A stretch of DNA of 64,000 nt from UBA2357 sp046295975 (GTDB lineage Bacteria > Pseudomonadota > Gammaproteobacteria > Burkholderiales > Rhodocyclaceae), in the NCBI GenBank assembly GCA_046295975.1, contig JBKBMG010000010.1, forward strand, positions 1 through 64,000, in the 5' to 3' direction. Of the stretch, positions 25,793 to 35,147 are shown piece by piece. A program made the translations under genes and the position numbers. Position 1 is the stretch's first letter; each line of letters opens with the position of its first letter. Below the pieces are notes generated by a model. It made no database searches and was not told the DNA's origin. It saw nothing but the letters and a program-made list of their open reading frames with translations.

Positions 25793-27148
25793 ATTCGCAA
25801 GCTGCTCCGACGGGTATTCCGACGTACCGACGATACTGCCAACCGCGAGCCGGCGCTGATACCGCTGGAAAAACATGGCGTCCGACGCGAGCAGATCTCC
25901 TCGGCCGCCGCCCAGGTCTGCACTACGCTGCAAGCCAAGGGCCACAAGGCCTTCGTGGTCGGCGGCGCGGTCCGTGACCTGCTGATCGGCCAACCGCCCA
26001 AGGACTACGACGTCGCCACCAGCGCCACGCCCGAGGAAGTTCGCGCGCTGTTCCGACGCTCGCGCATCATCGGCCGGCGCTTCAAGATCGTGCATGTGAT
26101 GTTCGGCCGCGAGACCATCGAGGTCTCGACCTTCCGCGCCAGCCAGGAAGCCGGTGGCGCCGAAACCGACGAGCACGGCCGGGTGCTGCACGACAACGTT
26201 TTCGGCAGCCAGGCCGAGGACGCCACCCGGCGCGACTTCACCGTCAACGCCCTTTACTACGATCCCGGCAGCCAGACCATCGTCGACTACCACCACGGCG
26301 TCGCCGACATCCAGCAAAAGACCCTGCGCATGATCGGCGATCCGCGCGCGCGCTACCGTGAAGACCCGGTGCGCATGCTGCGCGCGGTGCGGCTGGCAGC
26401 CAAACTGGGGCTGTCCATCGACCCCGCGGCGCGCACCCCGATCCGCGACATGGCCTCGCTGCTCGAGAACGTGCCCGCGGCGCGCCTGTTCGACGAAATG
26501 CTCAAGCTGCTGTTTTCCGGCCATGCGGTCAAGTGCCTCACGCAACTGCGCGAGGAAGGACTGCATCACGGCCTGCTGCCGCTGCTCGACGTCATCCTCG
26601 AGCAGCCCATGGGCGAGCGCTTCGTCTGGCTGTCGCTGGAGAACACCGACGAGCGCATCCGCCAGGACAAATCCGTCTCGCCAGGGTTCCTGTTCGCCAC
26701 GCTGCTGTGGCACGAGGTGCTGGCCAACTGGGAGGCACGCAAGCGGGACGGCGAGCCCAACCAGCCCGCCCTGTTCTCCGCCATGGATGACGTACTCGAC
26801 TCGCAGGCCCGCAAGCTCGCGATCACCCGCCGCATCGCCGGCGACATCAAGGAGATCTGGGCACTGCAACCGCGCTTCGACAAGCGCACTGGAAAGTCCC
26901 CCTACCGGCTCATCGAACAGCCCAGGTATCGCGCCGGCTGGGACTTCCTGCGATTGCGCGCGCAGTCGGGCGAAATCGAAATGAGCGTCGTCGACTGGTG
27001 GCAACGCTTCGCCCACGCCGGCAGCGAGGAGCGCGAGGCCCTGCTGCGCGAGGCACCTGCCGCTGAAGGCGGCGCCCCGAAGCGCAGGCGGCGCAAGCGC
27101 AAACCGGCGGAGGGTCAGGCTGCCGCCGCGCCCGCCACTGGCGCCTGA
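25790..27148 (+). CDS. pcnB: Poly(A) polymerase I
   Basis: PcnB adds A tails to RNA 3' ends and so promotes decay and plasmid copy control. The 452-residue protein begins MIRKLLRRVF, the common start of the group. It has the nucleotidyltransferase core VVGGAVRDLL with DYDVAT (the metal-binding Asp pair), RRDFTVNALYY and RYREDPVRMLRAVRLAAKL. The C-terminus ends in a basic KRRRRKRK tail that fits RNA binding. The PcnB-type sequence and basic tail favour poly(A) polymerase over CCA-adding enzyme. Its start codon is locked in a 12-bp inverted repeat and lacks a visible ribosome site, which suggests deliberately low translation. Confidence 0.93.
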   Translation: MIRKLLRRVFRRTDDTANREPALIPLEKHGVRREQISSAAAQVCTTLQAKGHKAFVVGGAVRDLLIGQPPKDYDVATSATPEEVRALFRRSRIIGRRFKIVHVMFGRETIEVSTFRASQEAGGAETDEHGRVLHDNVFGSQAEDATRRDFTVNALYYDPGSQTIVDYHHGVADIQQKTLRMIGDPRARYREDPVRMLRAVRLAAKLGLSIDPAARTPIRDMASLLENVPAARLFDEMLKLLFSGHAVKCLTQLREEGLHHGLLPLLDVILEQPMGERFVWLSLENTDERIRQDKSVSPGFLFATLLWHEVLANWEARKRDGEPNQPALFSAMDDVLDSQARKLAITRRIAGDIKEIWALQPRFDKRTGKSPYRLIEQPRYRAGWDFLRLRAQSGEIEMSVVDWWQRFAHAGSEEREALLREAPAAEGGAPKRRRRKRKPAEGQAAAAPATGA

Positions 27149-27199
27149 AGCCCGTTCTCGCGAGCCCGGACTCGAACCCCACCCAAGCCTGCCGATCCG

Positions 27200-27709
27200 A
27201 TGAACCCAGTGGCCCCACACCACCCAGTGCGCGCCTACATCGCCTTCGGGGCCAACCTCGGTGACCCGCGCGCGGGTTTCGCCTTCGCCCGCGAGCGCAT
27301 CGGCAGACTGCCGCATACCCGCGTGGCCGCCTGGTCATCCTTGTACCGCAGCGCGCCGATCGGCGTAGGGGACGAACACCCCGATTATCTCAACGCCGTC
27401 ATCGCGCTCGACACCACCATGCCACCGCTGCCGCTGCTGCATGCCCTGCTGGCGATCGAAGCCGAGGGGGGGCGCAGCCGCAGCTATCACCTCGCGCCCC
27501 GCCCCCTGGATCTCGATCTGCTGCTTTACGGCAACAGCACGATCAGCGAACCCGAGCTGTACGTACCGCATCCGCGCATGCACCAGCGTGCCTTCGTACT
27601 CCTGCCGCTGGCCGAGATCGCACCGGACGTGCGCATTCCGGGACAACCCCCGCTCGCGGCGCTGATCCACGCCGTCGCCGATCAGGCAATCGAACGCCTC
27701 GGCGACTGA
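27200..27709 (+). CDS. folK: 2-amino-4-hydroxy-6-hydroxymethyldihydropteridine pyrophosphokinase
   Basis: FolK transfers pyrophosphate from ATP to hydroxymethyl-dihydropterin in folate synthesis. The 169-residue protein opens AYIAFGANLGDPRAGF and holds the signature RPLDLDLLLYG with the two Mg-binding aspartates, followed by YVPHPRMHQRAFVLLPL. It follows pcnB by 51 bases. The pcnB-folK-(dNK)-panB-panC order is widespread in proteobacteria. Confidence 0.95.
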   Translation: MNPVAPHHPVRAYIAFGANLGDPRAGFAFARERIGRLPHTRVAAWSSLYRSAPIGVGDEHPDYLNAVIALDTTMPPLPLLHALLAIEAEGGRSRSYHLAPRPLDLDLLLYGNSTISEPELYVPHPRMHQRAFVLLPLAEIAPDVRIPGQPPLAALIHAVADQAIERLGD

Positions 27710-27754
27710 ACACCTTCACCGGCTTTTTCCTACTCCCCCAAGCCCGACACCGCC

Positions 27755-28126
27755 ATGCACGCCCTCGCCGCGACGCTTCAGTCCATTCCGGTCTGGGTTC
27801 AGACCGCGTTCCTGCTCACCCTGTCCAACGTCTTCATGACCTTCGCCTGGTACGGCCACCTGAAGACGATGCAGTCCAAGGCCTGGTTCGTGGCCGCCCT
27901 CCTGAGCTGGGGCATCGCGCTGTTCGAATACCTGCTGCAAGTCCCCGCCAACCGCATCGGTGCCACCGAGTTGACGCTGCCGCAACTCAAGATCATGCAG
28001 GAGGTGATCACCCTCACGGTGTTCGTACCCTTTACCCTGTACTACATGAATCAACCCCTCAAGCTTGACTACCTGTGGGCCGCCTTGTGTATGCTTGGCG
28101 CGGTCTATTTCATATTCCGCAGTTGA
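27755..28126 (+). CDS. DMT-superfamily small membrane protein (DUF486 type)
   Basis: A 123-residue protein with four hydrophobic helices (about 13-31, 43-60, 75-92 and 102-120), consistent with the DUF486 branch of the drug/metabolite transporter superfamily. The central ALFEYLLQVPANRIG stretch is conserved in this group. No substrate is known. It is read in the folK-panC direction, 45 bases after folK. Confidence 0.78.
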   Translation: MHALAATLQSIPVWVQTAFLLTLSNVFMTFAWYGHLKTMQSKAWFVAALLSWGIALFEYLLQVPANRIGATELTLPQLKIMQEVITLTVFVPFTLYYMNQPLKLDYLWAALCMLGAVYFIFRS

Positions 28127-28186
28127 GCGCAGCATTTTTCGCCACTGCGGGCGGCTCCCGGCCACCGGGGCCGACGGAGGAACAGC

Positions 28187-28819
28187 ATGCTGGACAAGGC
28201 GAACTACATCGTGGTGGAGGGTCCGATCGGCGCGGGCAAGTCTTCGCTCGCCCGCCGCCTGGCGCACCGTCTCGATGCCGAGTCGCTGATGGAGCAGCCC
28301 GAACTCAATCCGTTTCTTGCGCGCTTCTACCAACACCAGGACCGTTGGGCACTGGCCACGCAATTGGCCTTTCTGTTCCAGCGCTTCGACCAGCTCGGGC
28401 CGGTGGCTGGCAGCACCCGCAGGACCGTGTCTGACTTTCTTCTGGACAAGGATCCCCTGTTCGCCGCACTGAATCTGCCCAAGGACGAACTCACGCTCTA
28501 CCAGCGCATTTTCGAGGCAATGCGCCCTGCTCAGATCCGCAATCCGGATCTGGTCATCTATCTTCAAGCCAAGCCGGAAACCCTGATCGCCCGCGTACAA
28601 CAGCGCGGCCTCGATGCCGAGCGCCGGATCACCGAAGCCTACCTGGAGCAGGTGGCCAGCCGCTACGCCAGCTTCTTCTACCAGTACGACGCCGCACCGC
28701 TGTTCATCGTCGATGCGGAAGTCCTCAATCCGGTCGATCAGGACGACGATTTCGAGCTGCTGCTCGACCGACTGCGCAACATGCGCAGCTACCGCGAGTT
28801 CTTCGGCTACGCCGCCTGA
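28187..28819 (+). CDS. Deoxynucleoside kinase (dGK/dAK type)
   Basis: This 210-residue P-loop kinase phosphorylates deoxynucleosides for salvage. Walker A is GPIGAGKSS at about residues 11-19. The helix EQPELNPFLARFYQ, the VIYLQAKPETLIARVQQRG lid segment and the late FIVDAEVLNPVDQDDDF fit the deoxyadenosine/deoxyguanosine kinase family. GGAGG precedes the ATG. In betaproteobacteria it often lies between folK and panB; here only the DMT protein comes between. Which base is preferred cannot be read. Confidence 0.85.
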   Translation: MLDKANYIVVEGPIGAGKSSLARRLAHRLDAESLMEQPELNPFLARFYQHQDRWALATQLAFLFQRFDQLGPVAGSTRRTVSDFLLDKDPLFAALNLPKDELTLYQRIFEAMRPAQIRNPDLVIYLQAKPETLIARVQQRGLDAERRITEAYLEQVASRYASFFYQYDAAPLFIVDAEVLNPVDQDDDFELLLDRLRNMRSYREFFGYAA

Positions 28820-28915
28820 ACGCCCAACGCCGGGACAACCCGTTACATTTTCGCAAACTTGCTTGTGCATTGCCGCAATTTGCGGAACACTCCCGCCCTC
28901 AAATTGGAGTTCGCG

Positions 28916-29731
28916 ATGAGTTACCTTCAGGACGACAAACCGGTCAGCCTCTTCGACCTCGGCAAGATGCGCGCCGAAGGCCGCAAGATCGCGATGCTGA
29001 CCTGTTACGACGCGAGCTTTGCCGCCCTGCTCGAGCGTGCCGGTGTGGACGTGCTACTGGTGGGCGATTCGCTCGGCAACGTGCTGCAGGGCCAGCGGTC
29101 CACCCTGCCCGTCACGCTCGAGCACATGGTCTACCACACCGAATGTGTGGCCCGCGGCGCACGGAGACCCTTCATCGTCACCGACATGCCCTTCGGCAGC
29201 TACCAGGAATCGCCCGAACAGGCGATGCACAACGCCTCCCGCCTGATGGCGGCCGGGGCGCAGATGGTCAAGCTCGAAGGCGGCGAGTACATGGCCGAGA
29301 CGGTGCGATTTCTGGTCGAGCGCGGCGTACCGGTATGCGCCCACATCGGACTCACCCCTCAGTCGGTATTCCAGCTCGGCGGCTACCGGGTTCAGGGGCG
29401 CAGTGACGTAGGGGCGGCGCAGTTGCGAGCGGATGCCCTGGCGTTGCAGCAGGCTGGTGCCGCGATCATGGTCATGGAAATGGTGCCGGCCACGGTGGCG
29501 AGCGAGATCACCGCCGCGCTCGACAGCATGGCCACCATCGGCATCGGTGCCGGTGCCGGCTGCGACGGCCAGGTACTGGTGCTGCACGACATGATCGGCG
29601 TGTATCCGGGGAAGAAGGCCCGTTTCGTCAAGAACTTCCTCGAGGGCGCCGATGGCATCGAGGACGCCGTATCCCGCTACGTACGTGCCGTCAAGGACGG
29701 CAGCTTCCCGACCGACGCGCAAAGCTATTGA
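28916..29731 (+). CDS. panB: 3-methyl-2-oxobutanoate hydroxymethyltransferase
   Basis: PanB makes ketopantoate from alpha-ketoisovalerate, the product of the valine branch encoded by the ilv genes at 40-44 kb, and methylene-THF. The 271-residue TIM-barrel protein shows MLTCYDASFA, LVGDSLGN (Mg-binding Asp), VTDMPFGSY, MVKLEGG (Mg-binding Glu) and CAHIGLTPQSV with the following glycine-rich loop. The start at 28916 has GGAG nine bases upstream; the open frame upstream of it has no family similarity. Confidence 0.96.
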   Translation: MSYLQDDKPVSLFDLGKMRAEGRKIAMLTCYDASFAALLERAGVDVLLVGDSLGNVLQGQRSTLPVTLEHMVYHTECVARGARRPFIVTDMPFGSYQESPEQAMHNASRLMAAGAQMVKLEGGEYMAETVRFLVERGVPVCAHIGLTPQSVFQLGGYRVQGRSDVGAAQLRADALALQQAGAAIMVMEMVPATVASEITAALDSMATIGIGAGAGCDGQVLVLHDMIGVYPGKKARFVKNFLEGADGIEDAVSRYVRAVKDGSFPTDAQSY

Positions 29732-29767
29732 CGTCCGCCTCGCCGCGACGTTCTCCGGACCCCGACC

Positions 29768-30595
29768 ATGCAGATCCATACCACCATCGAGAGCCTGCGC
29801 ACTGCGCGCACCCAGGCCGGCCGCGTCGCCCTGGTGCCCACCATGGGCAACCTCCACGAAGGCCACATCACTCTCATGCGCCAGGCCGGCAGCCGTGCCG
29901 ACGCGGTGATCGCGAGCATCTTCGTGAACCGCCTGCAGTTCGGCCCGAGCGAGGACTTCGACAAGTATCCCCGCACCCTTGAGGCCGACTGTGAGAAGCT
30001 GAAGGCCGCCGGCGTCGCCCATCTGTTCGCGCCGACCGAAGCGATCATGTACCCGGAACCGCAGCATTACCACGTGGATCCGGCGCCAGCGCAGGTCGCC
30101 ATTCTCGAAGGCGAGTTCCGCCCGGGTCACTTCCGGGGGGTGGCCACGGTAGTGCTCAAGCTGCTCAACATCGTCCAGCCCGATGTCGCCTTGTTCGGCA
30201 AGAAGGACTACCAGCAGCTCATGGTGCTGTCCAACATGGTGCGCGAACTCGCCCTGCCGGTCGAAGTCCTTCCCGGTGAAACCGTGCGCGCGCCGGACGG
30301 TCTGGCGCTGTCCTCGCGCAACGGCTACCTGTCGCCGCAGGAGCGGATCGAGGCGCCGCGCCTGCATCGCGTCCTGTCCCGCATCTGCGACGCGGTACGC
30401 GCTGGCGACCACGATTTCCTCAAGCTGGAGACCGAGGCCGCAGCCGAGTTGAGCGCACACGGTTGGGCGCCCGACTACATCGCGGTGCGCCGCCGTGCCG
30501 ACCTTCAGCCTCCGGTGCAGCCCGACGACCCTCTGGTGGTACTCGCTGCCGCGCGCCTCGGGCGCACCCGGTTGATCGACAATCTGGAGATATGA
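29768..30595 (+). CDS. panC: Pantothenate synthetase
   Basis: PanC condenses pantoate and beta-alanine with ATP. The 275-residue protein has the HIGH-like PTMGNLHEGHITLM at about 24-37, FVNRLQFGPSEDFDKYPR, the FGKKDYQQL loop and the KMSKS-like LSSRNGYLS. It follows panB by 36 bases and is clearly cotranscribed. No panD is in this window. Confidence 0.96.
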   Translation: MQIHTTIESLRTARTQAGRVALVPTMGNLHEGHITLMRQAGSRADAVIASIFVNRLQFGPSEDFDKYPRTLEADCEKLKAAGVAHLFAPTEAIMYPEPQHYHVDPAPAQVAILEGEFRPGHFRGVATVVLKLLNIVQPDVALFGKKDYQQLMVLSNMVRELALPVEVLPGETVRAPDGLALSSRNGYLSPQERIEAPRLHRVLSRICDAVRAGDHDFLKLETEAAAELSAHGWAPDYIAVRRRADLQPPVQPDDPLVVLAAARLGRTRLIDNLEI

Positions 30596-30840
30596 GCACA
30601 AAGGCGTGGCGCCATGAGCGCCGGTGACGAAATCGTCACGGGTTGCGCCGGGCGGACGGCCCCGCCGTGGATTGATGCGCAACACTCGCCTGTATGCACG
30701 CGATGGCCACTTCGTCCCTGCTTCATGTCGATACGCTGAACTCGGAGCGATCGGATCACTCTCAGCTTGTGCGACAATCGTTCGCGAAATCACGCAGTCT
30801 TCGGTCCTTACGAGCCACACCACAACAAAGGGAGATGCGC

Positions 30841-31293
30841 ATGACCTCGATCGCGATTTCAGTCAAGCAGGTGCTCGATCAGAAAGGCAGCAGGACGTTT
30901 TCGGTCTCACCCGATACCAGTGTTTTTGATGCGCTCGCCCTCATGGCCGAGCATGACATCGGCGCCGTGCTGGTGATCGACAACGACGAGCTCAAGGGCA
31001 TTTTCACCGAGCGCGACTATGCGAGAAAGCTGGTGCTCAAGGGCTTGACTTCGAAAACCGCGAAGGTCGGCGACATGATGACCACCAACGTGCAAACCGT
31101 CGCCCCCGGCGAGATGCTTGGCTCGGTGATGAACACCATGACCCGCCGCCGCTTCCGCCACCTGCCGGTGGTCGAGGACGACCGAATCGTCGGCATCATC
31201 ACCATCGGCGACGTGGTGAAGGCGGTGATCGAAGAGCAGGAAGCGACGATTCAGCAGTTGTCGAACTACATCGCCGGCGACCTGACCACGTAG
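30841..31293 (+). CDS. CBS-domain pair protein
   Basis: This 150-residue cytoplasmic protein consists only of a Bateman module. CBS1 spans about residues 8-65 (DTSVFDALALMAEHDIGAVLVID) and CBS2 about 75-135 (RRRFRHLPVVEDDRIVGIITIGDV). Such stand-alone pairs bind adenosyl ligands (AMP, ATP, SAM) and regulate partners; the partner here is unknown. The start has GGGAG ten bases upstream; a longer reading frame from 30694 runs through non-coding sequence. A hairpin terminator follows directly. Confidence 0.88.
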   Translation: MTSIAISVKQVLDQKGSRTFSVSPDTSVFDALALMAEHDIGAVLVIDNDELKGIFTERDYARKLVLKGLTSKTAKVGDMMTTNVQTVAPGEMLGSVMNTMTRRRFRHLPVVEDDRIVGIITIGDVVKAVIEEQEATIQQLSNYIAGDLTT

Positions 31294-31303
31294 CGGCCTG
31301 CGC

Positions 31304-31329
31304 CGGGACGTCCGTGGGACGTCCCGTTT
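31304..31329 (+). terminator. Hairpin terminator after the CBS gene
   Basis: A 10-bp perfect stem (CGGGACGTCC and its complement) has a 3-base loop at 31304-31326, followed by TTT. It lies between the convergent CBS and pepN genes. The T run is short. Confidence 0.6.
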
Positions 31330-31345
31330 CCCGCGATCCGGCCGC

Positions 31346-34048
31346 TCAACCGGCCAGCGACTTGTTCACGATCTCAGCGACATCCGGCGAAATGCCGGCA
31401 TGGCCCGCAACACGTTCGAGTTGCGGCCGGATCAATGCCTGCGCCGTCTCGTTGAGTCGGCGCCAGTTCTCCAGGGCACGTGCCATCCGTGACGCAACCT
31501 GCGGATTGTGGCGATCCAGTTCGATCACTCGTTCGGCCCAGAATGCATAGCCGGCACCATCGAGCGCATGGAATTCACCCGGGTTGGCACGGAAATACCC
31601 GCCCAGCAAGGCGTACACCTTGTTGGGGTTGGACAGCGCAAAAGCAGGGTCGCGCTGTAGCGCGCGCACCCGCTCCAGCGCCGGCGGCGCGGCCTCGGAC
31701 CACCGCCAGGCAGCCGCCTGCAGCATGAACCACTTGTCCAGCACCAGCGCGTCTTCGCGGTAACGGTCGTAGAAGTCGGCCAGCGCAGCCGCTGCAAGCG
31801 AGCTGGCGCTCTGCACCAATGCGGCGAGCGCACCGACGCGCTCGGTCATGTTGCTCGCCTCGTCGTACTGTGCTCGCGCACGCGCTGCCCCCACACCGTC
31901 GCCAACGCCTTCGTCCGCCGCAGTGAGATAGCGCAGCGCGAGGTTGCGCAAGGCGCGCCGGCCCGCATCGGCCGGGTGGTAGCGATACGCGCCGGGCACC
32001 GCCACCGTGTCGTGCAAGCGCAGCCACACTGTACGGAGGGCACCGCCGAGCTGGCGCATCAGCGCGATCAGGGCCGCCCGCAGGCTGACCGGTTCGCCCG
32101 GCTGCATGCGGTCGAGCAGATAGGTCTCGCTGGGCAGCGCGGCCGCCTGGGCGCGGAATGCCGGATCCAGGCGATCGTCCTCGACGAGCTGTCGGAACGC
32201 GTCGAGGAAGCGTGCCGGCGCCTGCGGCGGCCGACCAGCGGCCACGTCTGCGGCCATCGCGAAGACCACCCGCTCGGCGTAGCGCTGGGCGGCATCCCAC
32301 CGGTTGAACGCATCGGAGTCGTGCGCCATGCGGAACGCCAGCCGTGCATCGTCCTCGTCCAGCTCGAGTATCACGGGTGCGGAGAACCCGCGCAGCAAGG
32401 ACGGAACCGCGCCTGCGGGCACGTCAACGAACCGGAAGCGCTGCTCCGCCTCGGTCAGCTCCAGCACCCGGGTGCTTCCACCCGGCTGGGCCTCGCCCTC
32501 CAGACGCAGGGGCAGATCCACGCCGTCCGGCGCGATCAGACCGACCGCCAGCGGAATCATCAGCGCTTGCTTGTCCGGTTGCCCCGGCGTGGGCGGCGTA
32601 TGCTGTGTCAGCGTCAGTTCGAGCACGCCTGACACCGCATCGTGCATGACCTCGGCACGAACCCGTGGCGTGCCGGCCTGCTCGTACCAGCGCATGAACC
32701 CGTCGAGGTCCACACCGTTGGCCTCTGCCATGCAGTCGACGAAGTCGTCGCAGGTGACCGCCCGCCCATCGTGGTAGCTGAAGTACAGATCCATGCCGTT
32801 GCGAAAGCCTTCCGCCCCAAGCAGCGTATGCAGCATGCGGATGACCTCGGCGCCCTTCTCGTACACCGTGGCGGTGTAGAAGTTGTTGATCTCCTGGTAA
32901 CTGTCGGGCCGGATGGGATGCGCCATCGGGCCGCCGTCCTCGGGAAACTGGGCACTGCGCAGGACCCGGACGTCGTCGATGCGCTTGACCGCCCGGGCCG
33001 ACGCCGCCGCCTCCGGGCCGGCCGCACGCGCCAGCATGTCGGCGGAGAATTGCTGGTCGCGGAAAACGGTCAGCCCTTCCTTCAAGGTGAGCTGGAACCA
33101 GTCGCGGCAGGTCACGCGATTGCCCGTCCAGTTATGGAAGTACTCGTGCGCGACCACGCTCTCTATCCCTTCGTAGTCCACGTCGGTGGCCGTTTCCGGC
33201 TTGGCGAGCACGTACTTGGCGTTGAAGATGTTGAGCCCCTTGTTCTCCATCGCGCCCATGTTGAAATCGCTGACCGCAACGATCATGTAACGGTCAAGGT
33301 CGAGCTCCAGGCCGAAGCACGTCTCGTCCCAGCGCAAGGCGTCGACCAATGCGTTCATGGCATGCCCGGTGCGGTCCAGATTCGGTCGCTCGACCCAGAC
33401 CTGCAGCAACACTTCGCGACCGGAGCGGGTGCGGATGCTGCGGTCCAGCGACACCAGATCGGCCGCCACCAGCGCGAACAGGTAGCACGGTTTGGGAAAC
33501 GGATCCTCCCAACGCGCAAAGTGCCGACCATCCGGCAGTTCGCCTTCGGCGACCAGGTTGCCATTGGACAGCAGCACCGGGAAGCGGGCACGCTCGGCCT
33601 CAAGCGTCACGGTATACCGGGCCATCACGTCGGGACGGTCAGGGAAATAGGTGATGCGACGGAACCCCTCCGCCTCGCACTGGGTGAACAGGCCACCCTG
33701 CGACGCGTACAGCCCCGACAAGGTGGTGTTGGCGGAAGGCGCCACTTTGGTGACAATCTCGAGCACCACCCGCTCGCCGTCCAGCGCCAGTTCCAGCGCG
33801 GCATCCAGCCGGGTCAGAAGGCCTTCGGCCGGCACTGCGCCATCCACGTGAAGCGACACCAGCGTCATCGCCTCACCGTCGAGACGCAGCGGCCCGTCAG
33901 GCACACCGGGGTCGCGGACACAAGTCAGGACGCTGGTGACCAGGGTCTCGTCGAGCGCCAGTTGAAATCGCAGATCGACCTGCTCCACCGTCCAGGGCAA
34001 GGGACGGTAGTCTGCGCGGTGTATCGTCGGGGCGGATTCAGTTCTCAT
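31346..34048 (-). CDS. pepN: Aminopeptidase N (M1 family)
   Basis: This 900-residue cytoplasmic zinc aminopeptidase removes N-terminal residues in late protein turnover. It shows the GAMENKGLN exopeptidase motif and, near residue 300, the zinc site HEYFHNWTGNR with the third ligand Glu in LKEGLTVFRDQ (H-E-x2-H-x18-E). The C-terminal all-helical domain, about 350 residues, matches the E. coli-type PepN length (870). The start codon overlaps the stop of the small Cys-rich ORF by ATGA, so pepN is probably translated as the third gene of a usp-small ORF-pepN unit. Confidence 0.95.
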   Translation of the reverse strand: MRTESAPTIHRADYRPLPWTVEQVDLRFQLALDETLVTSVLTCVRDPGVPDGPLRLDGEAMTLVSLHVDGAVPAEGLLTRLDAALELALDGERVVLEIVTKVAPSANTTLSGLYASQGGLFTQCEAEGFRRITYFPDRPDVMARYTVTLEAERARFPVLLSNGNLVAEGELPDGRHFARWEDPFPKPCYLFALVAADLVSLDRSIRTRSGREVLLQVWVERPNLDRTGHAMNALVDALRWDETCFGLELDLDRYMIVAVSDFNMGAMENKGLNIFNAKYVLAKPETATDVDYEGIESVVAHEYFHNWTGNRVTCRDWFQLTLKEGLTVFRDQQFSADMLARAAGPEAAASARAVKRIDDVRVLRSAQFPEDGGPMAHPIRPDSYQEINNFYTATVYEKGAEVIRMLHTLLGAEGFRNGMDLYFSYHDGRAVTCDDFVDCMAEANGVDLDGFMRWYEQAGTPRVRAEVMHDAVSGVLELTLTQHTPPTPGQPDKQALMIPLAVGLIAPDGVDLPLRLEGEAQPGGSTRVLELTEAEQRFRFVDVPAGAVPSLLRGFSAPVILELDEDDARLAFRMAHDSDAFNRWDAAQRYAERVVFAMAADVAAGRPPQAPARFLDAFRQLVEDDRLDPAFRAQAAALPSETYLLDRMQPGEPVSLRAALIALMRQLGGALRTVWLRLHDTVAVPGAYRYHPADAGRRALRNLALRYLTAADEGVGDGVGAARARAQYDEASNMTERVGALAALVQSASSLAAAALADFYDRYREDALVLDKWFMLQAAAWRWSEAAPPALERVRALQRDPAFALSNPNKVYALLGGYFRANPGEFHALDGAGYAFWAERVIELDRHNPQVASRMARALENWRRLNETAQALIRPQLERVAGHAGISPDVAEIVNKSLAG

Positions 34049-34263
34049 CGTTTTGGTCTGTATCGTCTGTTCGTCTTCGGATTATTGCGGAAACCGCCGT
34101 TGGGCGCGCCACCGTTGGGTGAGGCGCTACCGCGGCACGCATCTTGGCAGACACCGCATTCGCAGGCAGCCGACGGGCGCCCAGCCGTGCATTCGGGATT
34201 ATCGGCATTCCCGGGTCGCGCCACCGGCCGCGGCGCGCGCTCGCAGAATTCGCCGGCCGGCAT
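34045..34263 (-). CDS. Small cysteine-rich protein, unrecognised
   Basis: This is a 72-residue ORF. It starts two bases after the usp stop and ends in a four-base ATGA overlap with pepN, filling the gap exactly, which is strong evidence for a real coupled gene. Six cysteines lie at residues 7, 25, 34, 36, 39 and 43. The last four are in CECGVCQDAC (C-x-C-x2-C-x3-C), a spacing that could bind zinc or iron. The C-terminal third is Asn/Gly/Arg-rich and basic (ending RRYRPKR). There is no signal peptide or membrane segment. Third-position GC is moderately high but falls toward the end. I do not recognise a family, and the function is unknown. Confidence 0.55.
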   Translation of the reverse strand: MPAGEFCERAPRPVARPGNADNPECTAGRPSAACECGVCQDACRGSASPNGGAPNGGFRNNPKTNRRYRPKR

Positions 34264-34265
34264 GC

Positions 34266-35147
34266 TCACACCGCGATCAACACATCCTGCGCGGCAAAAC
34301 CCAGCACGTGGCGGGTCACGCTGCCGGTGATGACCTCTTCCAGCCGGTTGTGGCCATGCCTGCCGATGGCGATCAGATCGCAATCGCGCGCCTCGGCGAC
34401 ATCAAGGATACGTTGCCCGGCCTCGCCATGCGCGATCTCCACCGAGTAGCCCCCGGATGACAGGCCGCAGCGCTCACCCACGCCATGCAGCCGGTCGCGC
34501 GCCGCCTGCTCGGCCGCCGACCGCAGACCCTTCATGCCACCTACCACCACCGCATCGTCCAGCAAGCCCTCGTAGGGCAGCTCAGCGGCGTACATCAGGA
34601 CAATCTCGGCAGCCGGTGCGACAATCCTTGCCAGATCCAAGGCACGCAACGAGTCATCGGAAAAATCCACCGGCACGAGCACTCGCTGGTAAGCCTGAGT
34701 CGCTGCATCACGCACCACCAACATGGGGCGGTGCGCCCTGCCGAGCAGGCGTTCCGAAGTGGTGCCGAGCAGCAGCTCGGTCACCAGGCCAGCGCCGCGT
34801 TCGCCCAGCACGATCAAATCGGCGTCGCGCCGCTCGGCAGAATCGCGGATCACGCGCACCACCGTCCCCTCCGCCACCTGGGTATCGACGCGTATGCCGT
34901 GGCGGCCAGCGAGTTCGTCCGCCAACTGCACCAGCGTATCGTCGGCACGCCGTGCGAGTTGCTCGCGCAAGCCGCGTCCGTGGTCCGCACTGACCAGCCC
35001 GTGCAGCACGTCCAGCGCCCCCCAGCGAATCACATGCACCACCCACAGGCCGGCATCGCACTGGGCAGCGATACTCGCCGCCCGTTTGACCGCGTCGCTT
35101 CCTGCCTCGGACAAATCCGTCGCCACCACCAGATTTCTCAACCGCAC
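34266..35147 (-). CDS. Tandem universal stress protein (two UspA domains)
   Basis: This 293-residue cytoplasmic protein consists of two Usp folds, residues about 1-145 and 148-293. Both keep the ATP-binding G-x2-G-x9-G-(S/T) motif: GERGAGLVTELLLGT in the first and GRHGHNRLEEVITGS in the second. Both halves could therefore bind ATP, as in UspE-like or FNR-controlled tandem Usps. I take the GTG at 35147, because AGGAGG lies four bases upstream; the longer TTG start at 35165 precedes that site. It is codirectional with the P-type ATPase gene upstream, a pairing often seen in anaerobic or stress regulons. Confidence 0.88.
   Translation of the reverse strand: MRLRNLVVATDLSEAGSDAVKRAASIAAQCDAGLWVVHVIRWGALDVLHGLVSADHGRGLREQLARRADDTLVQLADELAGRHGIRVDTQVAEGTVVRVIRDSAERRDADLIVLGERGAGLVTELLLGTTSERLLGRAHRPMLVVRDAATQAYQRVLVPVDFSDDSLRALDLARIVAPAAEIVLMYAAELPYEGLLDDAVVVGGMKGLRSAAEQAARDRLHGVGERCGLSSGGYSVEIAHGEAGQRILDVAEARDCDLIAIGRHGHNRLEEVITGSVTRHVLGFAAQDVLIAV

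Noticed and set aside
27160..27190. T-loop-like sequence (GGACTCGAACC) suggesting a tRNA
   Set aside because: No acceptor stem, anticodon arm or D arm can be folded around it.
30624..30639. Palindrome GTGACGA-AA-TCGTCAC after panC as a terminator
   Set aside because: Stem of seven pairs with a two-base loop and no T tract. It may be an operator, but nothing supports it.
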